From positions 1-64,000 of the forward strand of contig NZ_BCTC01000002.1 in the NCBI RefSeq assembly GCF_001571085.1: a stretch of DNA of 64,000 nucleotides. The letters are read 5' to 3'. The notes under the pieces were generated by a model that saw only the letters and a list, made by a program, of their open reading frames with translations, was not told the origin of the DNA and ran no database searches. Positions 21,740 through 30,909 of the stretch are shown piece after piece. Both the position numbers and the translations under genes were made by a program. Positions within the stretch are counted from its first letter, which is position 1. The number at the start of each line of letters is the position of its first letter. The stretch is from Azohydromonas lata NBRC 102462 (GTDB taxonomy: Bacteria; Pseudomonadota; Gammaproteobacteria; Burkholderiales; Burkholderiaceae_C).

Positions 21740-22723
21740 ATGCCGCTGATCGACGGCGCCGACCCCCACGCCCTGGCGCAGGCCGCGGCCCACCTGGCCG
21801 CGGGCGAGCTGGTCGCCTTGCCGACCGAGACCGTCTACGGCCTGGGCGCGCGCGCCGACGACGATGCGGCCGTGGCCAAGATCTTTGCCGCCAAGGGCCG
21901 GCCCAGCGACCACCCGCTCATCGTCCACGTCAGCGACGCTGCCGAGGCGCCGGCCTTCACGCCCGCGGCGCAGCAGCCGCTGGCGCGCCGGCTGATGGAC
22001 GCCTTCTGGCCCGGGCCGCTGACGCTCATCCTGCCGCGGCGCGAGGGCGTGGCCACGGCGGCCGCGGGCGGGCAGGACAGCATTGGCCTGCGCTGCCCGG
22101 CGCACCCCGTGGCGCATGCGCTGCTGCAGGCGGCCGCCCGCTTGGGCGTGCCCGGCGTGGCCGCGCCCAGTGCCAACCGCTTCGGCCGCATCAGCCCCAC
22201 CACCGCCGCGCACGTGTTGGGCGAGTTTGGCGAGGAGATGCTGGTGCTGGACGGCGGGGCCTGTGCCGTGGGCATCGAATCCACCATCGTGGACCTCACG
22301 CGCGGCGAGCCCGTGCTGCTGCGCCCGGGCGTGCTCACGCCGGCGCAAATTGAGGCCGCCTGCGGCCAGCCCCTGCGCGGCCGCGATGCCCAGGCCCCGC
22401 GCGCCTCCGGCACGCTGGAGGCGCATTACGCCCCGCGCGCACCGCTGCGGCTGCTGGACGCCGATGCGCTGCGCCAGGCCCTGGCCGGGCCACGCGAGCC
22501 GGGGATGGCGCTGGCGCTATATTCCCGCTCCGTCGAGCCGCCTCCCGGCGTCACCCACCGCCGCATGCCGGACGACGCGCGTGCCGCGGCCTTCGAGCTG
22601 TTTGCCGTGCTGCGCGAGCTGGATGCGCAGGGCGCCACGCACATCTGGGTGGAACGCCCACCCGCCACGCCGGAATGGGACGGCGTGCGCGACCGGCTGC
22701 AGCGCGCCGCCGCGGCCGCCTGA
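21740..22723 (+). CDS. L-threonylcarbamoyladenylate synthase (Sua5/TsaC)
   Basis: Makes the threonylcarbamoyl-AMP used for t6A modification of ANN-decoding tRNAs. The YrdC domain is clear: LPTETVYGLGARA, KGRPSDHPLIVHV, FWPGPLTLIL, and SANRFGRISPTTA. At 327 aa it is the long Sua5 form with a C-terminal Sua5 domain, unlike E. coli TsaC (190 aa). It begins two bases after purK, so it is part of the purEK operon. tsaB, acting later in the same pathway, lies 2.7 kb downstream. Confidence 0.94.
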   Translation: MPLIDGADPHALAQAAAHLAAGELVALPTETVYGLGARADDDAAVAKIFAAKGRPSDHPLIVHVSDAAEAPAFTPAAQQPLARRLMDAFWPGPLTLILPRREGVATAAAGGQDSIGLRCPAHPVAHALLQAAARLGVPGVAAPSANRFGRISPTTAAHVLGEFGEEMLVLDGGACAVGIESTIVDLTRGEPVLLRPGVLTPAQIEAACGQPLRGRDAQAPRASGTLEAHYAPRAPLRLLDADALRQALAGPREPGMALALYSRSVEPPPGVTHRRMPDDARAAAFELFAVLRELDAQGATHIWVERPPATPEWDGVRDRLQRAAAAA

Positions 22724-22770
22724 ACCTCAATGCCAATGCCGGCGGCCGGCAGGGCCGCCCTGGAGAACCG

Positions 22771-23781
22771 ATGAGCCTGAATCGACTGTTTGCACGCCGC
22801 CCTGGGCGTGTGTCTCTGGCCCTGTGTGCCGCGGCGGTGCTGAGCGCCTGCGGCGGCGGCGACCGCGTGGAGCCTTACGTGCCGCAGCGGCTGCTGGCCT
22901 ATGGCGACGAGCTGAGCCTCATCGACGACGCCACCGTCGCCACCGGCACCAACACCGTCACCGGCGCGGCCACCAGCAGCGCCGCCGGCAACGGCGTGAA
23001 GTACACGATCAACGGCTTCAACGGCACCACGGGCGCGCTGGACTGCACCGTCAACCCGATGTGGGTGCAGCAGCTGGCCGCCGACATGGGCATGGCCTTC
23101 AAGCAGTGCGCCGGCAGCTACACCACCTTCGCGGCCGAAACCCGCGCCACGGTGGGCGCCCGCACCGGGGATGTGGTGACGAAACTGGCCGCGCTGCGCA
23201 CCACGGCGCCCGTGCCCACCAGCAGCACGCTGGTGACGGTGCAGGTGGGCATGTACGACATCAAGGCCTTGTACGACGCCGCTGCCGCCGACGGCACCGT
23301 CACGGCCGACGAGGTTACCGCCGCAACGGCCGAAGCCACGCGGCTGGGCAAGCTGCTGGCTGCCGAGGTCACGCGCTTCACCGAGGCGGGCATAGGCATC
23401 ATCGTTGCGACCGTGCCCGATATCGGCCAGTCGCCCTACATGGTCTCCCGGGGCGCGACGGCCAACGTCCAGGTGTGGACGGCCGCTTTCAACGAGGCGC
23501 TGGTGACCAACATGCCGCCCGACGGCCACAAGGTGGGCCTGATTTTCGGCCGTCCCTACGGGCTGGACCGCAACGGCAACCCGGGCGACGGCTACACCAA
23601 CGCCCGCAACTGCATCGCCGGCACCAACACGCCCTTGTGCACCACCTCCACGCTCACGGACGCCAGCAAGATCAACAACTGGATCTGGGCCGACGACCTG
23701 CACCCTTCGCCCTACACGCACTACGTGATGGGCACCGCCGCCTACAACCGCGTGCGCAACACGCTGGCACCGGGCCAGTGA
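22771..23781 (+). CDS. SGNH-hydrolase-like lipoprotein with altered active site
   Basis: 336-aa putative lipoprotein: the lipobox LSAC puts the lipid on Cys27, followed by three Gly. The fold looks like an SGNH/GDSL esterase, with block I at 45-49, block III at 160-163 and block V DDLHP at 308-312. The usual nucleophile Ser of GDSL is Glu here (GDEL), and the Asn of block III (GxND) is Tyr (GMYD), while the block V Asp and His are kept. It may be a non-hydrolytic binding protein or use another nucleophile; Burkholderiales relatives with a changed GDSL box are known to me only in general terms. Convergent with dacB. Confidence 0.75.
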   Translation: MSLNRLFARRPGRVSLALCAAAVLSACGGGDRVEPYVPQRLLAYGDELSLIDDATVATGTNTVTGAATSSAAGNGVKYTINGFNGTTGALDCTVNPMWVQQLAADMGMAFKQCAGSYTTFAAETRATVGARTGDVVTKLAALRTTAPVPTSSTLVTVQVGMYDIKALYDAAAADGTVTADEVTAATAEATRLGKLLAAEVTRFTEAGIGIIVATVPDIGQSPYMVSRGATANVQVWTAAFNEALVTNMPPDGHKVGLIFGRPYGLDRNGNPGDGYTNARNCIAGTNTPLCTTSTLTDASKINNWIWADDLHPSPYTHYVMGTAAYNRVRNTLAPGQ

Positions 23782-23791
23782 TCCGGCCAGC

Positions 23792-23814
23792 GCCGCTGCC
23801 TCAAAAGGCGCGGC
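23792..23814. terminator. Imperfect hairpin between convergent genes
   Basis: Stem GCCGC(T)GCCT / AGGCGCGGC with one bulged T and a CAAA loop, in the 64-nt gap between the SGNH-like gene and dacB. No T run, so only a weak terminator candidate. Confidence 0.35.
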
Positions 23815-23845
23815 GCACGCCGCGGTCACGCCGCCTGGCGGCGCT

Positions 23846-25285
23846 TCAATCCTGCGCCGTCCACTGCAGCAGCGCGTCCAGCACCGGGCGGGCGGCCGAG
23901 GCCTGCGGGTGGTTGACCAGGGCCACCAGCACGTGGCGGCGGCCGCTGTTGCCCAGCACGTAGCCGGCCACGGCCGCCACGTCGCGCAGCGAGCCCGTCT
24001 TGAGGTGGGCGCGTCCGGGCTCGCCGTTCCAGCGTTTGACCGTGCCGTCCAGGCCCTGAATGGGCAGCGAGGACATCAGCTCCGGCATCCAGGGCGCGGA
24101 CCAGGCCGTCTGCAGCAGCCGGCCCAGCAGCGCCGCGCTCAGCCGCGTCTGGCGCGACAGGCCTGAACCGTTGTCCACCACCGCGCCGGCGGCCGCCTCG
24201 GGGCCCAGGCGCTGCAGCAACCAGTTCCCCATCACCGCGCGCGCGCCTTCCACGCTGCCTGAGCCCTGGCGCTCCAGCGCCAGCGTCAGGAAGAGCTGCT
24301 GCGCCATCACGTTGTTGCTGAACTTGTTGATGTCGCGCACCACCTCGGCCAGCGGCGGCGAGGTGAGCTCGAAGCTGGGCGGCGCGTCGGCCGGGGCGCG
24401 GCCCTCGCGCACGCCGCCGCGCAGCTTGCCGCCGGCTTCCGTCCAGAGGGCCTGCAGCAGCCGCGCGTCGAAGGCGCGCGGGTCGGCATAGGCCAGCGGC
24501 CACTGGCGCTCGCCGCAGGCCAGCGGGTAGCGGCCGGCCAGGCGCAGCCGGGCGGGGTCGGCGAAGTCGGCCTTGAGCACGCCGCGCCAGTCGCCGCAGG
24601 CGGCGTTGGACAGCGGCACCACCGCGTCCACGCGCACGCCCTCCAGCGGCGGCTCCAGCCCAACGCGGGCCACGCCGTGCGCGGCGTCCGGCATGAAGCT
24701 CAGCATCAAGGCGCGCAGGTTGAGCAGCAGTGCGTCGGGCAGCACGTTGTAGGGGCGCAGCGGCTCGCCGTCGAAGTCGCCCGCGCTGCCGGCGGCAGGC
24801 TCGAAAGCCGCGCGGTCCAGGATGAAGTCGCCCTCGATCTGGTCCACGCCCATGGCGCGCAGCCGCCGCATCAGCAGGTACAGCCGCTCCTGGGTGAGCT
24901 TGGGGTCGCCGCGGCCCTGGATGAGCACCGAGCCGCGCAGCCGGCCGCGCTCCACCTCGCCCAACAGCCACACCGGGGTGCGCCAGCTCCAGGCCGGGCC
25001 CAGCAGGTCCAGCGCCGCGGCCGTGGTGGCCAGCTTCATGACCGAGGCGGGGTTCATGGGCTGCGCCGTGTTGAAGGCCAGGCGCTGCGCGCCGTTGTTC
25101 ACTTCCTGCACCAGCACGGCCAGCGCCTGCGGCGGCAAATTCACTTGCTGCAGCGCCTGGGCCACAGGCAGGGGCAGGGCGGCGGCGTCCGAGGTGCCGG
25201 AGGGTAAAGGCAGGGAGGTGGTCTGGGCCCGCAAGGCCATGGGCAGGGCGAGCAGGGCGGAGAGGCAGAGGCGACGGGTCGGCAT
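23846..25285 (-). CDS. dacB: D-alanyl-D-alanine carboxypeptidase/endopeptidase (PBP4)
   Basis: Periplasmic class C penicillin-binding protein that trims or cleaves peptidoglycan cross-links. The 479-aa sequence has a cleavable-looking signal (1-20), the catalytic SVMK (Ser81-Lys84), an SNN motif near residue 330 and KTG near 430. The large insert between SxxK and SxN is typical of PBP4. It is transcribed towards the SGNH-like gene and away from tsaB. Confidence 0.93.
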   Translation of the reverse strand: MPTRRLCLSALLALPMALRAQTTSLPLPSGTSDAAALPLPVAQALQQVNLPPQALAVLVQEVNNGAQRLAFNTAQPMNPASVMKLATTAAALDLLGPAWSWRTPVWLLGEVERGRLRGSVLIQGRGDPKLTQERLYLLMRRLRAMGVDQIEGDFILDRAAFEPAAGSAGDFDGEPLRPYNVLPDALLLNLRALMLSFMPDAAHGVARVGLEPPLEGVRVDAVVPLSNAACGDWRGVLKADFADPARLRLAGRYPLACGERQWPLAYADPRAFDARLLQALWTEAGGKLRGGVREGRAPADAPPSFELTSPPLAEVVRDINKFSNNVMAQQLFLTLALERQGSGSVEGARAVMGNWLLQRLGPEAAAGAVVDNGSGLSRQTRLSAALLGRLLQTAWSAPWMPELMSSLPIQGLDGTVKRWNGEPGRAHLKTGSLRDVAAVAGYVLGNSGRRHVLVALVNHPQASAARPVLDALLQWTAQD

Positions 25286-25331
25286 GGCGGGGCATCCTAG
25301 CCGGCCCCCTGGCCGCGGGATGGGCCTGCCG

Positions 25332-25337
25332 GATAAT
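25332..25337 (+). promoter_or_regulatory. GATAAT -10-like box upstream of tsaB
   Basis: GATAATCC lies 61 nt before tsaB in the dacB-tsaB divergent gap, in the direction of tsaB-rimI-udg. Confidence 0.4.
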
Positions 25338-25398
25338 CCGGGCCGATGGAAGCCCTGCTCTTTTCTTTCCCGTCGCGGGCCTGCTGGAGGCGTTGCGC

Positions 25399-26121
25399 AT
25401 GAGCACAGCCCTGCTGGCGGTGGACTGCTCCACCGAGCGCCTGGTGCTGGCCGTGGCCGGCGCGCAGGGCGTGCTGACGCTGGACGAGGCCGGCGGCGCC
25501 GAGTCCTCGCGCCGCGTGCTGCCCGCGGCGCTGGAGCTGCTGCGGCGCGCCGGGCTGACGCTGGCCGGCCTGGACGCCATCGCCTTCGCCCGCGGCCCCG
25601 GCGCCTTCACCGGGCTGCGCACCGCCTGCTCCGTGGCGCAGGGCCTGGCCTATGGCGCGGGCAAGCCCGTGCTGGCGCTGGACAGCCTGCTCGTCGTGGC
25701 CGAGGACGCGCGCGCCCAATGCGGCGGCGGCGAGGGTTTCAGCGTCGGCGTGGCCATGGACGCGCGCATGAACGAGCTCTACGCCGCGCACTACCGGTTC
25801 ACGCCCCAGGGCTGGCTGACGCTGCAGGAGCCGGGCCTGTACGCCCCCGGGGCTTGGCGCTGCGAGGCCGAGGTGCTGGCCGGCTCCGGGCTGCACCTGC
25901 TGCCCGTAGACGACGCCTCGTCTACCGCGCCGCGCCACGTGCCGCAGGCGCGCGACCGCGGCGCCGCCCTCATGCGGCTGGCCCAGCAGGCCTGGGTGGC
26001 CGGCCAGGCGCTGGACGCCGCACAGGCGCTGCCCCTGTACCTGCGCGACAAGGTGGCGCAGACCACGGCCGAGCGCGAAGCTGCGCGCGCCGCCACGGCC
26101 GCCGCCGGAGCGGCTGCATGA
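25399..26121 (+). CDS. tsaB: t6A synthesis subunit TsaB
   Basis: Scaffold subunit that with TsaD and TsaE transfers threonylcarbamoyl to tRNA. The 240-aa protein shows the ASKHA-like N-terminus LLAVDCSTERL and the GPGAFTGLRTACS loop. ATG 25399 is used because GGAGG lies eight bases before it; a TTG two codons earlier is less likely. The stop overlaps rimI by four bases, a common tsaB-rimI arrangement. Confidence 0.94.
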   Translation: MSTALLAVDCSTERLVLAVAGAQGVLTLDEAGGAESSRRVLPAALELLRRAGLTLAGLDAIAFARGPGAFTGLRTACSVAQGLAYGAGKPVLALDSLLVVAEDARAQCGGGEGFSVGVAMDARMNELYAAHYRFTPQGWLTLQEPGLYAPGAWRCEAEVLAGSGLHLLPVDDASSTAPRHVPQARDRGAALMRLAQQAWVAGQALDAAQALPLYLRDKVAQTTAEREAARAATAAAGAAA

Positions 26122-26603
26122 GCGCCGCGCTGCAGCCGCACCCCGTGCTGGAGCCCCTGCGCGTGGCGCACCTGGACGCCGTGATGGTGCTGGAGCAGGC
26201 CAGCTACGACTTCCCGTGGAGCCGCGGCAACTTCGTGGATTCGCTGCACGCGGGCTACTTCGCGCAACTGCTGCGCGAGGCGCCGGGCGGCGCGCCCGTG
26301 GGCTACTTCGTGGCCATGGACGGCGTGGACGAGATGCACCTGCTCAACATCACCGTGGCGCCCGCGGCACGGCGCCACGGCTACGCCCGCTTCATGCTCG
26401 ACGCGCTGGTGCACCACTGCCGCCTGGTGGAGGCCGAAAGCCTCTGGCTGGAAGTGCGCGAGAGCAACACCGGCGCGCGCGAGCTCTACGAGCGCTACGG
26501 CTTTGCCCAGGTTGGGCGCCGCCGCGCCTACTACCCCGCGGCGGGCGGGCAGCGCGAGGACGCGCTGCTCATGAACCTGCCCATCGCGCCGCTGGAGGGC
26601 TGA
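26118..26603 (+). CDS. rimI: Ribosomal protein bS18 alanine acetyltransferase
   Basis: GNAT-family N-acetyltransferase (161 aa) that modifies the N-terminal Ala of S18. The acetyl-CoA site is visible as VAPAARRHGYARFML, and the C-terminal RESNTGARELYERYGFAQVGRRRAYYP is the RimI signature region. Coupled to tsaB by an ATGA overlap. Confidence 0.93.
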   Translation: MSAALQPHPVLEPLRVAHLDAVMVLEQASYDFPWSRGNFVDSLHAGYFAQLLREAPGGAPVGYFVAMDGVDEMHLLNITVAPAARRHGYARFMLDALVHHCRLVEAESLWLEVRESNTGARELYERYGFAQVGRRRAYYPAAGGQREDALLMNLPIAPLEG

Positions 26604-26608
26604 ACGCC

Positions 26609-27586
26609 ATGGCCTACAGTGAACGCCAGCAGCAGATGCTGGCCTGGATGGGCATCAAGCTCTGGCAGCCCGCGGCGCAGGACGGCACGGCCCAAGCCGC
26701 GGCGGACCTGCACGCCGCCAACGGCGCGCCCGCCACCGAGCCGCCGCCGGCCCTGCCGGCGCAGCGCGTCCAGGCTCCCGTGGCGCCCGCGGCCCAGGAG
26801 CGTCCGGCCCCGGCGCCCGCGCCCGTCGCGGCTGCGCCCGTGCTGGCGCCCACGGGCCGGCCGCTGCCCCTGGCGGCCGGGGCCGGCAGCGCCAGTGCGG
26901 CGTCGGCCCCCGCGCCCGCGCTGCGCGTGGACGGGCCGCTGGACGTGGCCCCGGGCCTGGCCTTTGGCGACGACCGCGGCATTGCCGGCATGGACTGGCC
27001 CGCGCTGCGCGCCGCGGTCGAGAGCTGCCGTGCCTGCGAGCTGTGCAACAGCCGCCGCAACACCGTCTTCGGCATGGGCAACGAGCGCGCGCACTGGATG
27101 ATCGTAGGCGAAGCCCCGGGCGAGCAGGAGGATTTGCAGGGCAAACCCTTCGTCGGCCCCTCCGGCGAGCTGCTGGACGCGATGCTGCAGGCCCTGGGCC
27201 TCACGCGCGAGCCGGCCGAGCCGCAGCGCCAGGTGTTCATCGCCAACACGCTGAAATGCCGCCCGCCGCGCAACCGCAACCCGGCGCCGCAGGAGCTGGC
27301 GCAGTGCGAGCCCTACCTGCAGCGCCAGCTCGCGCTGGTGCAGCCCAAGGTGATCCTGGCCATGGGACGCTTCGCGGTGCAGTCGCTGCTGCGCAGCACG
27401 CTGCCCATAGGCAAGCTGCGCGGCCAGGTGCACAGCTACCAGGGCATCCCGCTGGTGGTGACCTACCACCCGGCCTACCTGCTGCGCAACCCGGTGGACA
27501 AGGCCCGTGCCTGGGACGACCTGTGCCTGGCCGCCGAAGTCATGGAGCGGCAGGCCGGGGCCGGCGCATCCGGGCTGCCGGCGTAG
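26609..27586 (+). CDS. Type-4 uracil-DNA glycosylase with long N-terminal linker
   Basis: DNA repair enzyme removing uracil, of the 4Fe-4S family. The catalytic domain (about 125-325) has the motif GEAPGEQEDLQGKPFVGPSG (167-186) and the second motif YHPAYLLRNP. Candidate cluster ligands are Cys in CRACELC (140, 143, 146), Cys217 and Cys233. Residues 1-20 look structured (ERQQQMLAWMGIKLW), then about 100 residues are a Pro/Ala-rich, probably disordered linker. It starts five bases after rimI, so it is the third gene of tsaB-rimI-udg. Confidence 0.9.
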   Translation: MAYSERQQQMLAWMGIKLWQPAAQDGTAQAAADLHAANGAPATEPPPALPAQRVQAPVAPAAQERPAPAPAPVAAAPVLAPTGRPLPLAAGAGSASAASAPAPALRVDGPLDVAPGLAFGDDRGIAGMDWPALRAAVESCRACELCNSRRNTVFGMGNERAHWMIVGEAPGEQEDLQGKPFVGPSGELLDAMLQALGLTREPAEPQRQVFIANTLKCRPPRNRNPAPQELAQCEPYLQRQLALVQPKVILAMGRFAVQSLLRSTLPIGKLRGQVHSYQGIPLVVTYHPAYLLRNPVDKARAWDDLCLAAEVMERQAGAGASGLPA

Positions 27587-27604
27587 GCCAGCCCCCAAAA
27601 AGCC

Positions 27605-27628
27605 GGCGGGCCCCGTGTGGGGCCCGCC
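27605..27628. terminator. Bidirectional terminator hairpin
   Basis: Perfect 10-bp stem GGCGGGCCCC / GGGGCCCGCC with GTGT loop, preceded by AAAAA. Located between convergent udg and the small exported protein. Confidence 0.75.
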
Positions 27629-27654
27629 ATGTCGTGCCGCAAGCGCACCGGCGG

Positions 27655-27990
27655 CTATTGCCGGCGCCGGACGATGATGCCCACGGCCAGCAACCCGGCC
27701 AGCAGCAGCAGGGTTTCGGATGTGGGGAAGGGGCCTTGCGACGGGTCCGGCTCGCCCGGCTTGGCGACCGTGGCCGGCGAGGTGTTGGCCACCGGGCGCA
27801 CGGCGCCGGGATCCATCCCGGCTTCGCGAGGCACCAGCACCTGCACGGCGGCCGGCGTGTTGGCGGCAACGGTCGTGGCTGTGGTGGAGCCCAGCCCGCT
27901 GCCCGCTCCCGTGACGGCAAACACCGCGGGGGCAAAAACAACGGCGGCGGCCGACAAGGCCGCGGCCAGGACCCAAGACTTCGATCTCAT
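27655..27990 (-). CDS. Small exported protein with C-terminal sorting-like signal
   Basis: 111-aa protein of unknown function. It has an N-terminal signal peptide (1-25), a low-complexity Thr/Ala/Val/Pro middle, and a tripartite C-terminus: PFPTSE, a hydrophobic helix (93-107) and the basic end RRRQ. That layout resembles PEP-CTERM exosortase signals, though the motif is PFPTSE rather than the usual PEP. GGAGAG precedes the ATG. No exosortase is in the window. Confidence 0.7.
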   Translation of the reverse strand: MRSKSWVLAAALSAAAVVFAPAVFAVTGAGSGLGSTTATTVAANTPAAVQVLVPREAGMDPGAVRPVANTSPATVAKPGEPDPSQGPFPTSETLLLLAGLLAVGIIVRRRQ

Positions 27991-28268
27991 GCCATCTCTC
28001 CTGAAGGGCGGCACTTCTGGAATAAGGCGCCGGCGGCAGGGAGCCGCGGCGGCGCATGGAGGGGGCGTCGACGGTGTGCCGGCTTGCCGGAATGGGGCCA
28101 GCCGTCGCGCGTTCGGGTATTTACCGATCTCCGCGAGTCCCGTGGCACCCCGTGCTCCAAGGCCGGGTGTCACAAGACGTTGATGCTTGGTTGCAAATCT
28201 TCTATGCGCGGGCGCAATGCCGGCGCCGGTTTTAGGTGCGTCCAGGGGCGCTGCGTAGACTGCGCCGC
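27991..28268. other. 278-nt gap before cca
   Basis: Divergent intergenic region between the small exported protein and cca. It carries a TAGACT box about 10 nt before cca but no convincing RNA structure, repeat or reading frame. Nothing else can be supported. Confidence 0.4.
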
Positions 28269-29537
28269 ATGCAACGTTTCATCGTCGGCGGCGCCGTGCG
28301 CGACCGCCTGCTGGGCCTGCCGCACAGCGATACGGACTGGGTGGTGGTCGGCGCCACGCCGCAACAAATGGTGGATGCGGGCTACCGCAACGTCGGCGCG
28401 GACTTCCCGGTCTTTTTGCATCCGGAAACAGGCGAGGAGCACGCGCTGGCGCGCACCGAGCGCAAGAGCGGGCGGGGTTACCGTGGTTTCGCGGTGTACG
28501 CCGCGCCGGACGTGACGCTGGAAGACGACCTGCGCCGCCGCGACCTGACCATCAACGCCATGGCGCTGCGCGAGGACGGCACGCTGGTGGACCCCTGGGG
28601 CGGCGAGCGCGACCTGCGCGAGCGCGTGCTGCGCCACGTCAGCCCGGCCTTCGTGGAAGACCCCGTGCGCGTGCTGCGCGTGGCGCGCTTCGCGGCCCGC
28701 TTCACCGAGTTCAGCCTGGCCGGCGAGACGCTGGAGCTGATGCGCCACATGGTGGCCGAGGGCGAGCTGGACCACCTGGTGCCCGAGCGCGTGTGGCAGG
28801 AGCTCGCGCGCGGGCTGATGGAGCCGCGGCCCAGCCGCATGCTGGAGGTGCTGCGCGACTGCGGCGCGCTGGCCGTGCTGCTGCCGGAGGTGGATCGCCT
28901 GTGGGGCGTGCCGCAGCCGGAAGCGCACCACCCCGAGGTGGACACCGGCGTGCACCTGCTGCTGGTGCTGGATTGCGCCGCGCGGCTGCACGCGCCGCTG
29001 CCCGTGCGCTTCGCCTGCCTGGGCCACGATCTGGGCAAGGGCACCACGCCGGCCGAGATCCTGCCGCGCCACCTGGGGCACGAGATGCGCAGCGTGAAGC
29101 TGCTGCAGGACGTCTGCGAGCGCTTGAAAGTGCCCAACGACTGCGCACATCTGGCGGAGGTCGTGGCGCGCGAGCACGGCAACGTGCACCGCAGCGGCGA
29201 TTTCAATGCCAAGGCGCTGCTGCGGCTGCTGGAGCGCTGTGACGCGCTGCGACGCCCGGAGCGCTTTGAACAGTTGCTGCTGGCCTGCGAGTGCGACGCG
29301 CGTGGCCGTGCCGGGCGCGAGGACGTGGACTACCCGCAGCGCCGCCGCCTGCGGGCCGTGCTGGGCTGGGCGCGCGGCATGGACGCCCACGCCGCGTCGG
29401 CGCAGGCCGTGGCGCGCGGCCTCAAGGGGCCGGCCATAGGCGAGGCGGTGCAGCAGGCGCGGGTGGCGGCGATAGAGGCCGGGCTGGCCGGCTGGGCCGG
29501 CCAGGACGAGGACGGCGGCGAGCCCTTCGGCCTTTGA
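28269..29537 (+). CDS. cca: CCA tRNA nucleotidyltransferase
   Basis: Adds or repairs the 3' CCA of tRNAs. The 422-aa protein has the class II nucleotidyltransferase head ([14 protein letters not shown], catalytic [21 protein letters not shown]), the neck and body helices, and a C-terminal HD domain (CLGHDLGKG) as in bifunctional E. coli Cca. The ATG beginning MQRFIVGG matches family starts. Confidence 0.95.
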   Translation: MQRFIVGGAVRDRLLGLPHSDTDWVVVGATPQQMVDAGYRNVGADFPVFLHPETGEEHALARTERKSGRGYRGFAVYAAPDVTLEDDLRRRDLTINAMALREDGTLVDPWGGERDLRERVLRHVSPAFVEDPVRVLRVARFAARFTEFSLAGETLELMRHMVAEGELDHLVPERVWQELARGLMEPRPSRMLEVLRDCGALAVLLPEVDRLWGVPQPEAHHPEVDTGVHLLLVLDCAARLHAPLPVRFACLGHDLGKGTTPAEILPRHLGHEMRSVKLLQDVCERLKVPNDCAHLAEVVAREHGNVHRSGDFNAKALLRLLERCDALRRPERFEQLLLACECDARGRAGREDVDYPQRRRLRAVLGWARGMDAHAASAQAVARGLKGPAIGEAVQQARVAAIEAGLAGWAGQDEDGGEPFGL

Positions 29538-29576
29538 ACAGGCTTTGCGGGCCCTGAGGCGGGCGCCGGGGCGTCC

Positions 29577-29768
29577 TCAGATCAGCAAGCCGATCAGTCC
29601 CATCAGCAAGCTCAGCACCAGGCTGCTGGCCAGCGGCACGTGGAACTCGCGGCCGCGCCAGCGGAAGGTGAAATCCCCGGGCAGGCGGCCCAAGCCGATC
29701 TTGCGCAACCAGCTGTTGAGGCCGCTGAAGACCAGCGAGGCCAGCAGGAAGACGATCAGCCAGCGCAT
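29577..29768 (-). CDS. DUF2905 small membrane protein
   Basis: 63-aa protein with two hydrophobic segments (about 3-18 and 46-63) around the conserved LRKIGLGRLPGDFTFRWRGREFHVP, the DUF2905 signature. Function unknown. It follows the MidA-like methyltransferase gene by 19 nt on the same strand, so the two are probably co-transcribed. Confidence 0.88.
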   Translation of the reverse strand: MRWLIVFLLASLVFSGLNSWLRKIGLGRLPGDFTFRWRGREFHVPLASSLVLSLLMGLIGLLI

Positions 29769-29787
29769 GCGGTCCTGACGGTGCCGC

Positions 29788-30891
29788 TCACAGCCGGTGG
29801 CTGCGGTCGCCCCGGGTGAAGCCGACGGGATCGAACCCTTCAGGCAGCCCGCGGCCGAAGGCGATGACCTTGAACAGCTCGCCCATCTCGTGCTCCTGCA
29901 TCAGCTTCTGCCCCAGGGCGCGCTCGCGCACGCCGGCATCGGCCAGGCGCTGCGCCAGCCCGCAGTTCATGAGGAAGTGCGCCTGCGAGGTGTAGCCCAG
30001 CACGTCCAGCCCGGCGTCCTGGCCGGCCAGGGCGATGCCGGTGAAGTCCACGTGGGCGGTGATGTCCTTCAGGCCCACGTCCGACAGCGGGTCGGTGTCG
30101 GCCTGGTGGGCGCGGTGGCACATCAGCGTGCCGCCGTGGCGCTGCACGTGGTAGTACTCGGCTTCCGGAAAGCCGTAGTCGATGAAGAAGGCCGCGCCGC
30201 GCTGCAGCCGCTCGGCCAGCGTGGTGATGAAGGCGCGGGCCTGCGGATGGATTTCCGTCACCGTGCCGGGCAGGAAGGGCCCGTCCACGGGCGGGCGCAG
30301 GTCCGTGGGCCGGTCGGCGAACGTGAAGCGCCACTCGTCCACGGCCACGCCGCGCTCCAGCCACTGTGCGCCGTCCCAGTGCAGCAGTTGCACGGGCATG
30401 GCGTCCAGCACCTCGTTGCCCACGGCCACGCCTTCGATCACGTCCGGCAGCGCGTCCACCCAGCGCACGCGCTCGCCGAAGGCGGCCAGCCGCTGCTGCT
30501 GGCGCTGCCGCAGCGAGGCCGACAGCTCCACGATGGTGTAGCGGCGGCAGCGCTCGCCCAGGGCCTCCAGGAGCTGCTGCGCCAGCGCGCCGGTGCCGGC
30601 GCCGAACTCGACGACCTCGTCCAGGCCCGCCTCGTCCAGCACCTGCGCCACCTGCACGGCCACCGTGTGGCCGAAGAGCGGGCTGAGCTCCGGCGCGGTG
30701 ATGAAGTCGCTGCCGCCTTCGGGGAGGGCGCCGAACTTCACGCCGCCGTGGGCGTAGTAGCCCAGGTGCGGCGTGTACAGCGCGGCGGCCATGAAGCGGT
30801 CAAAAGGCCACCATCCGCCTTCGGCGGCGATGTCCTGGCGCAATCGGTGGGCCAGCTCGGCCGATACACTGGCGGGTTCGTCTTTTCGCAT
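29788..30891 (-). CDS. MidA/NDUFAF7-like SAM-dependent methyltransferase
   Basis: 367-aa protein of the DUF185 family, related to mitochondrial NDUFAF7, which methylates an arginine of complex I. The methyltransferase motif EFGAGTGALAQQLL is clear, with DYGFPEAEYYHVQRHGGTL and the FNxLM-like region later. The bacterial substrate is not known. The start MRKDEPAS was chosen near the divergent SDR gene; only 18 nt separate the two ATGs. Confidence 0.88.
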   Translation of the reverse strand: MRKDEPASVSAELAHRLRQDIAAEGGWWPFDRFMAAALYTPHLGYYAHGGVKFGALPEGGSDFITAPELSPLFGHTVAVQVAQVLDEAGLDEVVEFGAGTGALAQQLLEALGERCRRYTIVELSASLRQRQQQRLAAFGERVRWVDALPDVIEGVAVGNEVLDAMPVQLLHWDGAQWLERGVAVDEWRFTFADRPTDLRPPVDGPFLPGTVTEIHPQARAFITTLAERLQRGAAFFIDYGFPEAEYYHVQRHGGTLMCHRAHQADTDPLSDVGLKDITAHVDFTGIALAGQDAGLDVLGYTSQAHFLMNCGLAQRLADAGVRERALGQKLMQEHEMGELFKVIAFGRGLPEGFDPVGFTRGDRSHRL

Positions 30892-30909
30892 GTTGGGATT
30901 GTAGGAATC

